From the NCBI RefSeq assembly GCF_900092135.1, contig NZ_FMYF01000001.1, forward strand, positions 194,883 to 258,882: a DNA stretch of 64,000 bases. The letters are read 5' to 3'. Both the position numbers and the translations under genes were made by a program. Positions within the stretch are counted from its first letter, which is position 1. Each line of letters opens with the position of its first letter. A model generated the notes under the pieces. That model saw only the letters and a list, made by a program, of their open reading frames with translations. It did no database searches and was not told the DNA's origin. The DNA comes from Raineyella antarctica (GTDB lineage Bacteria > Actinomycetota > Actinomycetes > Propionibacteriales > Propionibacteriaceae). This document shows positions 52,935 to 62,772 of the stretch, one piece after another.

Positions 52935-53369
52935 TCAGCCGACGAGGTGGCATCCCTCGACGGACACGGCGTCGGCCTCGCGGACGGTACGCAGCGTCCC
53001 GCGGACGGTGAGCTGCTCCTGGTCGGAGGCGGGCACGGTGACCTCGGAGTCACCGACGAACTCGAAGTTCTTGGCCTGGGCGCGCACGGTGCAGACCGCG
53101 GGGCGACCGGGGTCGGGGCGTACGACGAGCAGGTCGTAGCCGGCCTGCTGGGGGGTCACCACCCAGTGGCCGGTGATGGTCGCCTCGACCGGGGGACGCC
53201 GGGAGTTGTGCAGGGCGGTCTGCAGGTACCAGCCGAGGGCGGCCACCACGAGGATCGCGACCAGTGCGCGGACCAGGGGACCGCGTACGGTGAAGGACGG
53301 GTAGCGCCGGGCGATCCGTTCGATGTCGGCCGGATCGTCACTGAGCGCCTGGGTCCTGGTACGTGCCAC
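52935..53369 (-). CDS. DUF4307 family membrane protein
   Basis: 144 aa. Seen: a basic N-terminus, one membrane helix (ALVAILVVAALGWYLQTAL, about 36-54), and an extracytoplasmic beta domain with a conserved pair of cysteines (CTVRAQ and EGCHLVG), which is the DUF4307 pattern. In actinobacteria it is often next to greA and mca, as here. Function unknown. GTG start inferred from family length. Confidence 0.82.
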   Translation of the reverse strand: MARTRTQALSDDPADIERIARRYPSFTVRGPLVRALVAILVVAALGWYLQTALHNSRRPPVEATITGHWVVTPQQAGYDLLVVRPDPGRPAVCTVRAQAKNFEFVGDSEVTVPASDQEQLTVRGTLRTVREADAVSVEGCHLVG

Positions 53370-53505
53370 GGCCCCATTGTGCCCCGCGCCACGCGTGGGT
53401 CCCGGCCACGTCCGTGCCGCCCCGCGGACGATCCACCGTCGTACGGTAGGCGGGGAGCGGGCGACGTGGCAGAATTCACAGGCTTTGTCCAGAAAGGGAG
53501 TGCCG

Positions 53506-54453
53506 ATGTACGAACCCCGACCACGCGAGGACCATCCGCATGCCGGAGGTTGGGCTCCGGCCGAGCGGCTCGATGCCCTCGGCCAGCGGCTGCGACTGAT
53601 GCACGTGCATGCCCACCCCGATGACGAGTCCAGCAAGGGCGCCGCGACCACGGCACGCTACGAGGCCGAGGGTGTCGACGTGGTCGTCGTGACCTGCACC
53701 GGTGGCGAGCTCGGAGACGTGCTGAACCCTGCGATGGACCGGCCCGAGATCGTGGAGAACCTGCCGGAGGTGCGCCGCAAGGAGATGGACGCCGCGCGCG
53801 ACATCCTGGGCATCGACCAGATCTGGCTGGGCTACGCCGATTCCGGCCTCCCCGAGGGGGATCCGCTGCCTCCTCTGCCGGAGGGGTCCTTCGCCACCCT
53901 CGACCCCGCCGAGGCCGCCCGGCCGCTGGTCGGCATCATCCGCCGGTTGCGCCCGCACGTGCTCACCACCTACGACGAGAACGGCGGCTACCCGCACCCC
54001 GACCACATCCAGACCCACCGGGTCTCGATGGAGGCGGTCCGCCAGGCCGCCGACGCGCGGCTGTACCCGGAGCTGGGCCCGGCCTGGCAGGTGCCCAAGG
54101 TCTACTACCAGATGACCCTCAGCGCCGGCCGCTGGCGCGGGCTCAACGAGGCGATGCGCTCCCGCGGGCTCGAGGCGCCGTACGACGAGCGGCTCACGCA
54201 CCGGCCGGTGGACGAGGCCTACCAGGCCCGGATCACCACCCGGGTGCCGTGCGCGGACTACTTCGAGGTCCGCAACCGCGCGCTGCTGGCGCACGCGACC
54301 CAGGTCGACCCCAACGGCATGTGGTTCGCCTGCCCGGTCGAGATCGAGAAGGAGGCGTGGCCGACCGAGGACTACGAGCTGGTGATCAACCACACCTCCT
54401 CGATGCCGCCCGAGGACGACCTGTTCGCCGGCATCGCCGTCGAGCCGCGATAG
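53506..54453 (+). CDS. mca: Mycothiol S-conjugate amidase
   Basis: Zinc amidase that cleaves mycothiol S-conjugates to mercapturic acids during detoxification. 315 aa. Seen: the zinc motif AHPDDE at residues 36-41, TCTGGELGD, and YPHPDHIQTH with further ligands. The long C-terminal half with VYYQMTLS and HATQVDPNG favours Mca over the related deacetylase MshB. ATG 53506 preceded by AAAGGGAG at about 5 nt. Presence of this gene shows that the organism makes mycothiol and is an actinobacterium. Confidence 0.93.
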   Translation: MYEPRPREDHPHAGGWAPAERLDALGQRLRLMHVHAHPDDESSKGAATTARYEAEGVDVVVVTCTGGELGDVLNPAMDRPEIVENLPEVRRKEMDAARDILGIDQIWLGYADSGLPEGDPLPPLPEGSFATLDPAEAARPLVGIIRRLRPHVLTTYDENGGYPHPDHIQTHRVSMEAVRQAADARLYPELGPAWQVPKVYYQMTLSAGRWRGLNEAMRSRGLEAPYDERLTHRPVDEAYQARITTRVPCADYFEVRNRALLAHATQVDPNGMWFACPVEIEKEAWPTEDYELVINHTSSMPPEDDLFAGIAVEPR

Positions 54454-54456
54454 GGT
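54451..54456 (+). promoter_or_regulatory. Leaderless -10 box overlapping the mca stop
   Basis: TAGGGT begins with the TAG stop codon of mca and lies 6 nt before the ATG of the next gene. Confidence 0.55.
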
Positions 54457-54462
54457 CGGGGC

Positions 54463-54732
54463 ATGGTCCTCCTGGAGTACAACGGCGGCGCGGCGAGCGG
54501 GCCGGTCGAACTCATCGTCATCGGTGTGCTGGCGCTGGCCATCGTGCTGCTCGGACTGCTGCTGATGCATTCGTTGAAGAAGATCAAGGTGCCGTACGCC
54601 GACGAGACGGGCGAGCGCTCGCGGTCGGGACGGCGCAGCTTCCCGTTCCCGGTCGGTGAGGACACCGACGAGGACGGACCCGAGGCCCCGACGGCCGATG
54701 GGGACGACAAGCAGGGCCCGCCGCGCGCCTGA
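54463..54732 (+). CDS. Small single-pass membrane protein
   Basis: 89 aa. A short N-terminal segment, one membrane helix (ELIVIGVLALAIVLLGLLLMHSL, about 16-38), then a basic patch (KKIK) and an acidic, disordered tail. The family is not recognised; similar small proteins follow mca in other actinobacteria, as far as I know. It has its own leaderless promoter within the mca stop codon. Confidence 0.6.
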   Translation: MVLLEYNGGAASGPVELIVIGVLALAIVLLGLLLMHSLKKIKVPYADETGERSRSGRRSFPFPVGEDTDEDGPEAPTADGDDKQGPPRA

Positions 54733-54787
54733 ACGGGGATGCGTCCCCGGACGGGGGAGCTGCCGGCCGGCCGAGCCGCCCGGGCGG

Positions 54788-55510
54788 TCAGCCGAGCAGG
54801 GCGCGCAGCGTCCGGGCGTTGCGGACCGCGTTCCCGCCCCCGTCGTTGTTGAAGTAGCCCCACACCTGGCGGCCCTGGCCCTCCCACTCCCGGATCCGGT
54901 CGGCCCACCAGCGCAGGTCGTCGTCGCTGTAGGAACCGGCGTACAGGTGGTCGTGGTCGGGCCCGTGGAAGCGCAGGTAGACCCGCTGGGACGTCGCCCG
55001 CAGCACGCACGGCAGGTTCGCCCCGCTCATCACCACGTACGCCGCCCCGTGGCGCGCGAGCAGGTCGAACACCGCGTCGTCGAGCCAGGACGGGTGGCGG
55101 AACTCCACGGCGACCTCCAGCCAGTCCGGCAGCGAGCCGAGGAACCAGTCCAGCCGGGCGTCGTCGCGGGCGTGCGCAGGATGCAACTGGACCAGGAACT
55201 GGCCCCGCCGGGCGCCCAGCTCGTGCATGCCGCGCCGGATCCGCTCGGCCCAGGCCTCCGGCTCGTACAGGCGCTTGGCGTGGGTGAGTCCCCGCGGCGC
55301 CTTCACCGTCATCGCGAACCCCTCCGGCAGGCGACGCCGCCAGGAGGCGAACGTACGGTCCGGCGGCCACCGGTAGAAGCTGGCGTTGAGCTCGACGGTG
55401 TCGAAGGCCGCCACGTACGCCCCCAGCCGGTCCCGGACCGGCATCCCGGGTGGGTAGAGCACGTCCTGCCAGTGGTCGTAGCTCCAACCGGAGGTACCGA
55501 TCCGTGCCAC
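54788..55510 (-). CDS. DUF72 domain-containing protein (YecE family)
   Basis: 240 aa with a TIM-barrel fold known for the family. Seen: ARIGTSGWSYDHWQDVLYPP, VELNASFYRWP, VKAPRGLTHAKRL, VEFRHPSW and the late VWGYFNNDGGGNAVRNA block, all DUF72 signatures. The family sits with iron-sulfur or nucleic-acid related genes in some genomes; its reaction is unknown. I choose GTG 55510 because GAGAGGGG is 5 nt upstream on this strand. Divergent from the ABC transporter genes. Confidence 0.88.
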   Translation of the reverse strand: MARIGTSGWSYDHWQDVLYPPGMPVRDRLGAYVAAFDTVELNASFYRWPPDRTFASWRRRLPEGFAMTVKAPRGLTHAKRLYEPEAWAERIRRGMHELGARRGQFLVQLHPAHARDDARLDWFLGSLPDWLEVAVEFRHPSWLDDAVFDLLARHGAAYVVMSGANLPCVLRATSQRVYLRFHGPDHDHLYAGSYSDDDLRWWADRIREWEGQGRQVWGYFNNDGGGNAVRNARTLRALLG

Positions 55511-55530
55511 GTGCACCCCTCTCGTTCCGA

Positions 55531-55563
55531 TCGCGACCTCGTGTCGGTCGCGACCTCGTGTCG
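55531..55563. repeat. 17-bp tandem repeat between DUF72 and the ABC transporter gene
   Basis: TCGCGACCTCGTGTCG occurs twice (55531-55546 and 55548-55563). GTTCCGATC also appears on both flanks. The sequence lies in the divergent promoter region and might hold regulator sites. Confidence 0.6.
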
Positions 55564-55687
55564 ACCAGCCCTGTGTTCCGATCTGCCATCGCGTGTGTGA
55601 ACCACGGTGTGTGTCCTGCCATTGTCCACGGGCGCTGGCGTAGCGTTCTGTTGCCACACACGTGGTCCGAACCAGATGGGAACCCCC

Positions 55688-57157
55688 ATGCGACATCTCC
55701 TCGACCGGCAGCGCCGGGCGCCGGCTGTGCTGGCCCTGGTCGTACTGCTGCTCACGCTGGCGGCTCCGTTCGCCCGCGCAGCAACGCCCGCACCCAATCC
55801 GAACAACAAGCCCGCGGAGGGCAAGCACTACGTCGTCGGTACCGACACCACGTTCGCCCCCTTCGAGTTCCGCGCCGCGAACGGCGACCTCGTCGGCATC
55901 GACATGGACCTGCTCCACGCCATCGCCCAGGACCAGGGCTTCACCGTCGAGGTCCGCTCCCTGGGCTTCGATGCCGCCGTCCAGGCGCTCCAGTCCCGGC
56001 AGGTCGACGCAGTGATGGCCGGCATGTCCATCACCGAGCCCCGCAAGCAGGTCTTCGACTTCTCCGACGCGTACTTCGACTCGGGCGTCCAGTTCGCCGC
56101 ACCGAAGACCTCGTCGGTGAACTCCCTCGCCGACCTGAAGGGCAAGCGCGTCGCGGTGAAGACCGGTACGGCCGGCGCCGACTACGCCGACTCCGTCAAG
56201 ACCCAGTACGGCTTCAGCACCGTCGCCTTCGGGCAGACCGCCGACATGGTCAACGACGTGTCGACCGGCAACTCCGCCGCCTACATCGACGACTTCCCGG
56301 TGGTGGCCTACTCCATCCAGCAGGGCGCCCCGATGAAGCTCATCGGCGAGAAGGCACCCGCCGGGTCGTACGGCATGGCGGTCAACAAGGGCACCGATCC
56401 CGAGCTGATCGCGGCCTTCAACCAGGGCCTGGCCAACATCCGCGCCAACGGCGAGTACGACCGGGTGCTGGCGAAGTACCTGGGTGAGCAGGGCACCACG
56501 CAGCGCACCGGCTTCTTCACCCTGCTGGCCGACTCCTTCCCGACCCTGATGAAGGGCCTGGCCCTGACGATCGCCGCCGCCGCGCTGTCGATCCTGTTCG
56601 CGATGGTGCTCGGCGTCGTGTTCGGCTTCTTCAAGGTGTCCGGCAACCTGGCGCTGAGCTGGCTGGCCACCGCGTACGTGGCGATCTTCCGCGGCACGCC
56701 CGTGCTGGTCCAGGTGTTCTTCTTCTACTTCGGCATCCCGGCCGTCACCGGGATCACGTTGACGGCGTTCACCGCCGGTGTGATCACCCTGAGCCTGAAC
56801 GCCGGTGCGTACATGACCGAGATCGTGCGCGGCGGTATCCAAGGCGTCGACCGTGGGCAGATGGAGGCCGCGCGGTCACTCGGCCTGCCGTACATGAAGG
56901 CGATGAACAAGGTCGTGCTGCCGCAGGCGATCAAGATCATGACCCCTTCGTTCATCAACCAGTTCATCATCACCCTGAAGGACACCTCGCTGCTCGCGGT
57001 GATCGGCCTGGCCGAGCTCACCTACATGGGCCAGCAGATCATCGCCCGCAACTTCCGCTCCTTCGAGATGTGGCTGATCATCGGCGTCATCTACTTCATC
57101 GTGATCGGTCTGCTGACGATCGCGTCCAACAAGGTCGACAAGAGGTTCAACAAGTGA
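55688..57157 (+). CDS. Polar amino-acid ABC transporter: binding protein fused to permease
   Basis: 489 aa. After a signal peptide ([30 protein letters not shown]) come a family 3 extracellular solute-binding domain ([14 protein letters not shown], about 40-265) and an integral membrane permease (about 275-485) with [22 protein letters not shown], the loop that contacts the ATPase. It imports glutamine or a similar polar amino acid. Such fusions are known in GlnPH-type systems of Gram-positive bacteria. ATG 55688 chosen; ATG 55676 is upstream in frame. The stop overlaps the ATPase start. Confidence 0.9.
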   Translation: MRHLLDRQRRAPAVLALVVLLLTLAAPFARAATPAPNPNNKPAEGKHYVVGTDTTFAPFEFRAANGDLVGIDMDLLHAIAQDQGFTVEVRSLGFDAAVQALQSRQVDAVMAGMSITEPRKQVFDFSDAYFDSGVQFAAPKTSSVNSLADLKGKRVAVKTGTAGADYADSVKTQYGFSTVAFGQTADMVNDVSTGNSAAYIDDFPVVAYSIQQGAPMKLIGEKAPAGSYGMAVNKGTDPELIAAFNQGLANIRANGEYDRVLAKYLGEQGTTQRTGFFTLLADSFPTLMKGLALTIAAAALSILFAMVLGVVFGFFKVSGNLALSWLATAYVAIFRGTPVLVQVFFFYFGIPAVTGITLTAFTAGVITLSLNAGAYMTEIVRGGIQGVDRGQMEAARSLGLPYMKAMNKVVLPQAIKIMTPSFINQFIITLKDTSLLAVIGLAELTYMGQQIIARNFRSFEMWLIIGVIYFIVIGLLTIASNKVDKRFNK

Positions 57158-57963
57158 GCACAGCAGCGAACGAGCCCCGCGCGGGGGCCGACCCGTCCGC
57201 CACGGAGACGTCCCGCGTCCCGATGGCGCAGCGCAAGGACGTGATCGTGGTGAAGGACCTGGCGAAGTCCTTCGGGGACAACCACGTCCTGCACGACGTC
57301 GACGTGACCGTCAAGGAGGGCGAGGTCGTGGCGATCATCGGCCCCTCCGGTGCCGGCAAGTCCACCTTCCTGCGCTGCCTGAACAAGCTGGAGGACGTCA
57401 CCTCCGGACATGTCGTCGTCAACGGCCACGACCTGACCGAGAAGGGGACCGACCTCGACACCGTCCGCCAGGACATCGGCATGGTCTTCCAGCACTTCAA
57501 CCTCTTCCCGCACATGACGGTGCTCCAGAACGTCATGCTCGCCCCGGTCCAGCTGGGCCGCGCCTCCAAGGAGGATGCGCGCCGGCAGGCCGAGGCACTC
57601 CTGGAACGGGTCGGCCTCGCCGAGAAGGCCGACGCCCGCCCCGCCGAGCTGTCGGGTGGCCAGAAGCAGCGCGTCGCGATCGCGCGGGCGCTGGCGATGA
57701 AGCCCGACATCATGCTCTTCGACGAGGCGACGAGTGCGCTGGACCCCGAGATGGTGGGGGAGGTGCTGGAGGTGATCCGCGACCTCGCCCGCCAGGGCAT
57801 GACCATGGTGCTGGTCACCCACGAGATGGGCTTCGCCCGCGAGGTCGCCGACCGCGTCCTCTTCATGGCCGACGGGGTGATCAAGGAGGAGGGGACACCT
57901 GCCGAGATCTTCGAGCGGCCCCGCGACCCGAGGACGCAGGACTTCCTCAGCAAGGTGCTCTGA
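57154..57963 (+). CDS. Polar amino-acid ABC transporter ATP-binding protein
   Basis: 269 aa ATPase of the HisP/GlnQ type. Seen: Walker [10 protein letters not shown] at residues 63-71, Q-loop [12 protein letters not shown], the signature LSGGQKQR near 167, Walker [15 protein letters not shown], and the H-loop VTHEMGF. An N-terminal extension of about 25 residues precedes the domain. GTG start overlaps the permease stop. Together with the fusion protein it forms a complete importer; no third gene is needed. Confidence 0.93.
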   Translation: MSTAANEPRAGADPSATETSRVPMAQRKDVIVVKDLAKSFGDNHVLHDVDVTVKEGEVVAIIGPSGAGKSTFLRCLNKLEDVTSGHVVVNGHDLTEKGTDLDTVRQDIGMVFQHFNLFPHMTVLQNVMLAPVQLGRASKEDARRQAEALLERVGLAEKADARPAELSGGQKQRVAIARALAMKPDIMLFDEATSALDPEMVGEVLEVIRDLARQGMTMVLVTHEMGFAREVADRVLFMADGVIKEEGTPAEIFERPRDPRTQDFLSKVL

Positions 57964-58137
57964 CCGTCATCGATAGGTAACCCGCCGACCGTGGTCGCGG
58001 CGTACGCTGCAGGTAGCAGCTCGCCCGGGCGGACCGGCCCCGAGCCGGGCCGGCCCCCCGGCGATCGCGGCCCGGCCGCGGGGTCGCTCCGCCCGGACGA
58101 GCACGTCCCGGTCCTCCGATCGCGAGATGGTAGCCAG

Positions 58138-58734
58138 ATGAACGAACCCACCCCGGCACTCGAACCCGACGGTCAGCGCGGCGATGAACCGTGGGAGACC
58201 TCCTGGTCCGAACGGCGTCACTACGACCTCGTCGCAGCGATGTTGCCGAACGAGTTCTACGGCGACGTCTTCGACCCGGCCTGTGGCACGGGTGAGCTCT
58301 CCGCGATGATCGCCGCCCGGTCCGAGTACATGCTGGCCACCGACCTCCGCGAGGAGGCGGTCCGCCAGACCCTCGTACGCCTGGCCGGCTTCAACGCCGA
58401 CGTCTTCGTGATGGACCTGCGGGACGACTGGCCCGAGCGCCGGTTCGACCTGATCGTGCTGCATGAGCTCCTGCCGTTCCTGGATCCCGACGACGTGGGC
58501 GGGATCGTGCGCCGGGCGGTGGCCTACCTGGTTCCGGACGGCCACCTGGTGATCGGGCACGGGCGCCGGTCGGCGTCCGGCGGCGCGAACGGCGACGAGA
58601 TCAGCGTCCGGGCACGGTCGACGCCCGGGACCCGGCTGCTGGCCAGCTACCAGGATCCCGACTACGTCATCGACGTGCTGGGCCGCGACGGGCCCCCCGA
58701 GCCGGACGAGGACGAGTTCCCGCTGGAGTACTGA
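58138..58734 (+). CDS. SAM-dependent methyltransferase (NodS-like)
   Basis: 198 aa class I methyltransferase. Seen: WSERRHYDLVAAMLPNEFY, motif I VFDPACGTGELSAMI with the SAM-binding glycines, VMDLRDDWPERRFDLIVLHELLPFLD (motif III/IV), and VPDGHLVIGHGR. This layout resembles NodS-type small-molecule N-methyltransferases, but the true substrate is unknown. The acidic tail PDEDEFPLEY is unusual. A clear ribosome binding site is absent. It stands downstream of the amino-acid ABC operon with a 174-bp gap. Confidence 0.78.
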   Translation: MNEPTPALEPDGQRGDEPWETSWSERRHYDLVAAMLPNEFYGDVFDPACGTGELSAMIAARSEYMLATDLREEAVRQTLVRLAGFNADVFVMDLRDDWPERRFDLIVLHELLPFLDPDDVGGIVRRAVAYLVPDGHLVIGHGRRSASGGANGDEISVRARSTPGTRLLASYQDPDYVIDVLGRDGPPEPDEDEFPLEY

Positions 58735-58809
58735 CCGGCTGCGGACACAGGGGAGCGCTGCGGACGGGTGGCGGACGGGGAACGACTCCCGACGGGAGAG
58801 AATGGGCGC

Positions 58810-59448
58810 GTGCTCCACGTGCTCTCCCTGCGCCCCGCCGTCCACCTGGCCAGCCGGCCCCGACGACTCGGACCGGCCCGGCAGGTGCCGATCGCCCACT
58901 ACCTGGAGCTACTCGTCGACGGGGTCCCCCTGGACCGGCTGGTGGCTCACGGGGCCGGTCTGGTCACCCCGCTGCAGGGCTGGTGGTTGCTGCGCACCTC
59001 ACCGGTCGTGGACGAGTTGCTCGGACGTACGGAGGACCTGCGGCTGCCTGACGGCTTCGCGCCGATCCGCTACCTCGAGCCGGGACGCGTCCCGCTGCTG
59101 GTGGGCCCCTGGGACGACGACATCCACGACGGCTGGCTGACCGCCCGGGTCACGATCGGTCCCCGGACCGCCACCTGGGACGAGTTCCGCTGGGAGAACG
59201 GCGGCATCGGTGCGGCCGAGGCCGTCCGGGGCCTCCCCGACGTCCTCACCTTCGAGCGGTCCGCGTACGAGGCGACGCTGGAGGCCGCTCGCGCCCGGGT
59301 CGCGGCCCTGCCCGAGGTCGTCCCCGAGACCGGGTCCTGGCGCGACGACGAGCGGATCCCCGGGGTGCCCGCCGGGCTGGAGCGGGCCTGGGGCACCTGG
59401 GCCAGGCTCCGGCACCGCGGTACCGGGCATGGGGGAGGACTGCGGTGA
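58810..59448 (+). CDS. Protein of unknown function
   Basis: 212 aa, soluble, no signal peptide or membrane helix. I do not recognise a family. Seen: a hydrophobic-rich first third (VLHVLSLRPAVHLA, PIAHYLELLVDGVPLDRLVAH), a block that fits an immunity- or cofactor-type beta fold (RYLEPGRVPLLVGPWDDDIHDG), and a helical C-terminus with many arginines. GTG 58810 is chosen because GGGAGAG lies about 10 nt upstream; GTG 58768 is in frame. Its stop overlaps the start of the metallopeptidase gene (GTGA), so the two act in one operon. Confidence 0.6.
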   Translation: MLHVLSLRPAVHLASRPRRLGPARQVPIAHYLELLVDGVPLDRLVAHGAGLVTPLQGWWLLRTSPVVDELLGRTEDLRLPDGFAPIRYLEPGRVPLLVGPWDDDIHDGWLTARVTIGPRTATWDEFRWENGGIGAAEAVRGLPDVLTFERSAYEATLEAARARVAALPEVVPETGSWRDDERIPGVPAGLERAWGTWARLRHRGTGHGGGLR

Positions 59449-60851
59449 GCGGTGACCCGACGACGGACGAGGCGGACCGGCAGGCGCTCTGGCAGGCCGA
59501 GACCGCTGCGCTCTATGCCGCCGAGGGGCGAGTGGTGCGCTGGATCGAGGATGGTGGCGTACGGCTCGACGGGGTGACCTGGCTGCCCGAGCCCGACCCG
59601 CTCTTCCGCGACGTCCGGGAGGTGGAGCGCTTCTGCGAGCAGGCCTGCGACCGGCTGGGCGTGCCCCGGGTCACCGTCCGGGCCCGACGCGGCCCGAAGA
59701 AGGCGGAGTACACCGGTGCGCTGATGGAGATCGCCATCCCGCCCGCGCAGGTCGGTGGCGCCTGGGCGCTGCGCGGACTGGTCGTGGTGCACGAGCTGGC
59801 CCACCACCTGGTGGAGGTGGGTGGGGCCCGGGAGGGCGGCCCGCACGGTGCCACCTTCCGGACCCGGATGATGCACGCCCTGGACGTGCTCGGCCAGCCG
59901 GTGAACGCCCAACTGCTCGGCCTCGCACTGGAGACGGACACGGCCACCGCCCTCCAGGACACCTGGCGGGGCAGGATCCAGGCGATCCTGCGGCAGGCCG
60001 AGGCGACCCCGCACCAGGCCGAGGCCGAGACCTTCGTGGCCCGGGCACAGGAACTGGCGACCCGGCATGCGATCGACCTGGCCCTGCTCGGCGCCCGTGA
60101 CCGGCCCGACGGCGCGGAGCAGGGCGAGCTGCCGGAGGAGGTCACCGTCGTGATGGGACGCCCCGGCCAGCGCTGGCTGCGCCTGTACTGCAGCCTGTTC
60201 ATGGCGGTTGCCCGGGCCAACGACGTGAAGTACCTGCTGGCCCACAACTCCACCCGGGTGTACGCGCACGGCATGCCCTCCGACATCGCCACGACCGTCG
60301 CCCTGTACGAGTCGCTGCGGGCGCAGATGCTGGCCGCGGCGACCCGCTGGATGGACACCGGGGTGTGGCGTTCGGAGACCGACCTGCGCTGGACCGGGCG
60401 CCGGCTGGAGGAGGTGCCGGTGCACTGGTCGACCGCCAAGACCTCGTTCTTCGAGGGCTTCATCGACTCGGTCGCGCAGCGACTGGAGGAGTCGCGGCTG
60501 CGCGCCGAGACTGCCTCAGACGTACGGGCCGCCGGGCCGGGTCCGGTTCCGGCCACCGGCCCGGGCGCCGGGGACGGCCCGGCCACGGAGGCGCCCGGGC
60601 AGGCGGGCGGGGGGTCGCCTCCCGCCACGACGTCCGACGAGGCGGCCCTGCACACGATGGCGTTGGTGCTCACCGCCAAGCGGGAGCAGGTCCGCGCCTT
60701 CCACGAGCAGGTCTGTGCCCGGGTCCGGCCGGGGCGCTGGCGCGGCCCGGACCACGACCGGGCCACGTACTCGGCGGCGGGGGCCAAGGCCGGCGGTGAG
60801 GCCGGTCGGGAGGCGGCCGTCGGCCGGCGCCGACGCCGGCTCGAGTCCTGA
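59445..60851 (+). CDS. Putative metallohydrolase (TIGR04338-like) fused to a DUF2786 domain
   Basis: 468 aa. Residues about 55-165 hold a zinc-hydrolase-like domain with HELAHH at 116-121 and GPHGATF a little later, matching TIGR04338-type proteins. Residues about 168-215 match DUF2786 (IQAILRQAEAT..QAEAETFVARAQELATRH). A central helical/beta part follows, then a disordered Pro/Gly/Ala-rich linker (about 362-395) and a basic C-terminus. DUF2786 is found in phage and actinobacterial proteins of unknown role. No signal peptide, so cytosolic. GTG start overlapping the previous gene. Confidence 0.78.
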   Translation: MSGDPTTDEADRQALWQAETAALYAAEGRVVRWIEDGGVRLDGVTWLPEPDPLFRDVREVERFCEQACDRLGVPRVTVRARRGPKKAEYTGALMEIAIPPAQVGGAWALRGLVVVHELAHHLVEVGGAREGGPHGATFRTRMMHALDVLGQPVNAQLLGLALETDTATALQDTWRGRIQAILRQAEATPHQAEAETFVARAQELATRHAIDLALLGARDRPDGAEQGELPEEVTVVMGRPGQRWLRLYCSLFMAVARANDVKYLLAHNSTRVYAHGMPSDIATTVALYESLRAQMLAAATRWMDTGVWRSETDLRWTGRRLEEVPVHWSTAKTSFFEGFIDSVAQRLEESRLRAETASDVRAAGPGPVPATGPGAGDGPATEAPGQAGGGSPPATTSDEAALHTMALVLTAKREQVRAFHEQVCARVRPGRWRGPDHDRATYSAAGAKAGGEAGREAAVGRRRRRLES

Positions 60852-60912
60852 TCCTTGCCGCCGGCCGACGGCGGCGCGGACGACGCGCGGTTGCCGTCGT
60901 GCCGCCAGGCCC

Positions 60913-60918
60913 TAGGCT
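60913..60918 (+). promoter_or_regulatory. Leaderless -10 box of the DUF255 gene
   Basis: TAGGCT, 6 nt before the ATG at 60925, no ribosome binding site. Confidence 0.55.
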
Positions 60919-60924
60919 GGCCCC

Positions 60925-62754
60925 ATGGCGAACCGACTGGCCGGAGCGATCAGCCCCTACCTGCAGCAGCACGCGGACAACCCCGTGGACTGGTACCCGT
61001 GGGGCCCCGAGGCCTTCGCCGCTGCCCAGGAGCGCAACGTACCGATCCTGCTGTCGGTGGGCTACGCCTCCTGCCACTGGTGCCACGTGATGGCTCACGA
61101 GTCCTTCGAGGACAGTGCCACGGCCAAGCTGATCAACGACGACTTCGTTGCGATCAAGGTCGACCGGGAGGAGCGCCCGGACGTCGACGCCGTCTACATG
61201 AACGCGACGCAGGCGCTGAGCGGACAGGGCGGCTGGCCGATGACCGTCTTCTGCACCCCCGAGGGCGAGCCGTTCCAGGCCGGGACCTACTACCCGCCGG
61301 AGCCCCGCCAGGGGATGCCGGGCTTCCGCCAGCTGCTGGAGGCCGTCACCCGGGCGTGGGCCCAGCAACGCGAGGGCATCGAGGAGTCCGCCCACGAGGT
61401 GGTGGCCCATGTCGAGGGCGCCACGGTGCTCACCCCGGCGATGGTCCCCGCCACCCTGGGCACCGAGGACGTCGAGGCCGCGTGGGAGCGGTTGCTGCCC
61501 GAGTACGACCCCGTCAACGGCGGCTTCGGCCGGGCGCCCAAGTTCCCCACCTCGATGGTGCTCGAGGCGTTGCTGCGGATCCAGGAGTCGACCGCGTTCG
61601 TCTCGCACCTGCGTGGCCAGGCCGGCGACATGGCCTTCGACTCGCTGGAGGCGATGGCCCGCGGCGGCCTGTGCGACCAGGTCGGTGGTGGCTTCCACCG
61701 GTACAGCGTGGACGCCCAGTGGGTGGTGCCGCACTTCGAGAAGATGCTGTACGACAATGCGTTGCTGCTGCCCGCGTACGCCCATGCGGCGACCCTGGTC
61801 GGCGACTCCCGCCGGGCGCTGTTCACCCGGGTCGCCGACGACCTGGTCGAGTGGCTCGGCCGCGAGATGACCACCCCGCAGGGCGCGTTCGCCGCCGCGC
61901 TGGACGCCGACTCGGCCGATCCGCTCGGCCAGCGGGTGGAGGGGGAGTACTACATCTGGAACCCCGCGCAGATCCAGCAGGTCATCGGTGACCAGGACTA
62001 CCGGCAGGTGCTGCGGATGTTCCACGTCACCGACCCCGGCACGTTCGAGGGCTACGCCTCGACGCTCCAGTTGCCGGTGGACCCGGACGGCCTCGGACCG
62101 GACGGCCCGGAGCTCTACCGCCGGGCCCGCGAGCTGATGCGTGAGGTCCGGGCGCACCGCCCCGCTCCGGCGCGTGACGACAAGGTCGTCGCCTCCTGGA
62201 ACGGCTGGATGGTCTCCGGGCTGGTCCGGGCCTCGCACTGGCTCGGTCGGCCGCAGTGGCTGGACGCGGCCGTGCGCGCCGCCGAGGCCGTCTGGGCCAT
62301 CCACCTGGTCGATGGCCGGTTGCGGCGGGTGAGCCGGGACGGTGCGGTCTCCGACGCCCCGGCGACCCTGGACGACCACGGCGCCCTGGCGGAGGCGTAC
62401 GCCCTGCTGGCCGAGGCCACCGGCGACGTGACCTGGGTCGAGCGGGCCCGCGCGCTGGTCGCGCTGGTCGAGGAGCACTTCGGCGCCGGGGACGGGGGCT
62501 GGTGGGACACCGCCGACGACGCCCCGGGCCTGTGGACCCGCCCGCGCGCCCTCGACGACAACGCCACCCCGTCCGGGGTGGGCTCGATGGTCGCCGCGCT
62601 GCGCCTGCTCACCCGGGTGACGGGTGAGGAGTCGTACGATGCCCGGGCGGACCGCGCGGTCCGCACCCAGGCGCACCTGTTGCGCACCGCCCCCAGGTTC
62701 GCCGGCACCGCGCTGGCCGACACCGTGGACCGACTGGTCCGTCCCGTCGACTGA
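60925..62754 (+). CDS. Thioredoxin-domain protein of the DUF255/YyaL (spermatogenesis-associated 20-like) family
   Basis: 609 aa. Seen: [21 protein letters not shown] at the start and the redox motif CHWCHVM (CxxC at residues 50-53) in a thioredoxin-like domain (1 to about 165), followed by an (alpha/alpha)6 barrel like N-acylglucosamine epimerases ([38 protein letters not shown]). The reaction is unknown. The protein is about 60 residues shorter than typical members at the C-terminus, though the final helices look complete. Leaderless start; a hairpin separates it from glgX. Confidence 0.88.
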   Translation: MANRLAGAISPYLQQHADNPVDWYPWGPEAFAAAQERNVPILLSVGYASCHWCHVMAHESFEDSATAKLINDDFVAIKVDREERPDVDAVYMNATQALSGQGGWPMTVFCTPEGEPFQAGTYYPPEPRQGMPGFRQLLEAVTRAWAQQREGIEESAHEVVAHVEGATVLTPAMVPATLGTEDVEAAWERLLPEYDPVNGGFGRAPKFPTSMVLEALLRIQESTAFVSHLRGQAGDMAFDSLEAMARGGLCDQVGGGFHRYSVDAQWVVPHFEKMLYDNALLLPAYAHAATLVGDSRRALFTRVADDLVEWLGREMTTPQGAFAAALDADSADPLGQRVEGEYYIWNPAQIQQVIGDQDYRQVLRMFHVTDPGTFEGYASTLQLPVDPDGLGPDGPELYRRARELMREVRAHRPAPARDDKVVASWNGWMVSGLVRASHWLGRPQWLDAAVRAAEAVWAIHLVDGRLRRVSRDGAVSDAPATLDDHGALAEAYALLAEATGDVTWVERARALVALVEEHFGAGDGGWWDTADDAPGLWTRPRALDDNATPSGVGSMVAALRLLTRVTGEESYDARADRAVRTQAHLLRTAPRFAGTALADTVDRLVRPVD

Positions 62755-62772
62755 CAATCGCCCCGTCGCAAC

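Noticed and set aside
54788-56842. Very long - strand frame across the ABC permease gene
   Set aside because: It is a GC-skew shadow; only the 54788-55510 part matches DUF72 motifs.
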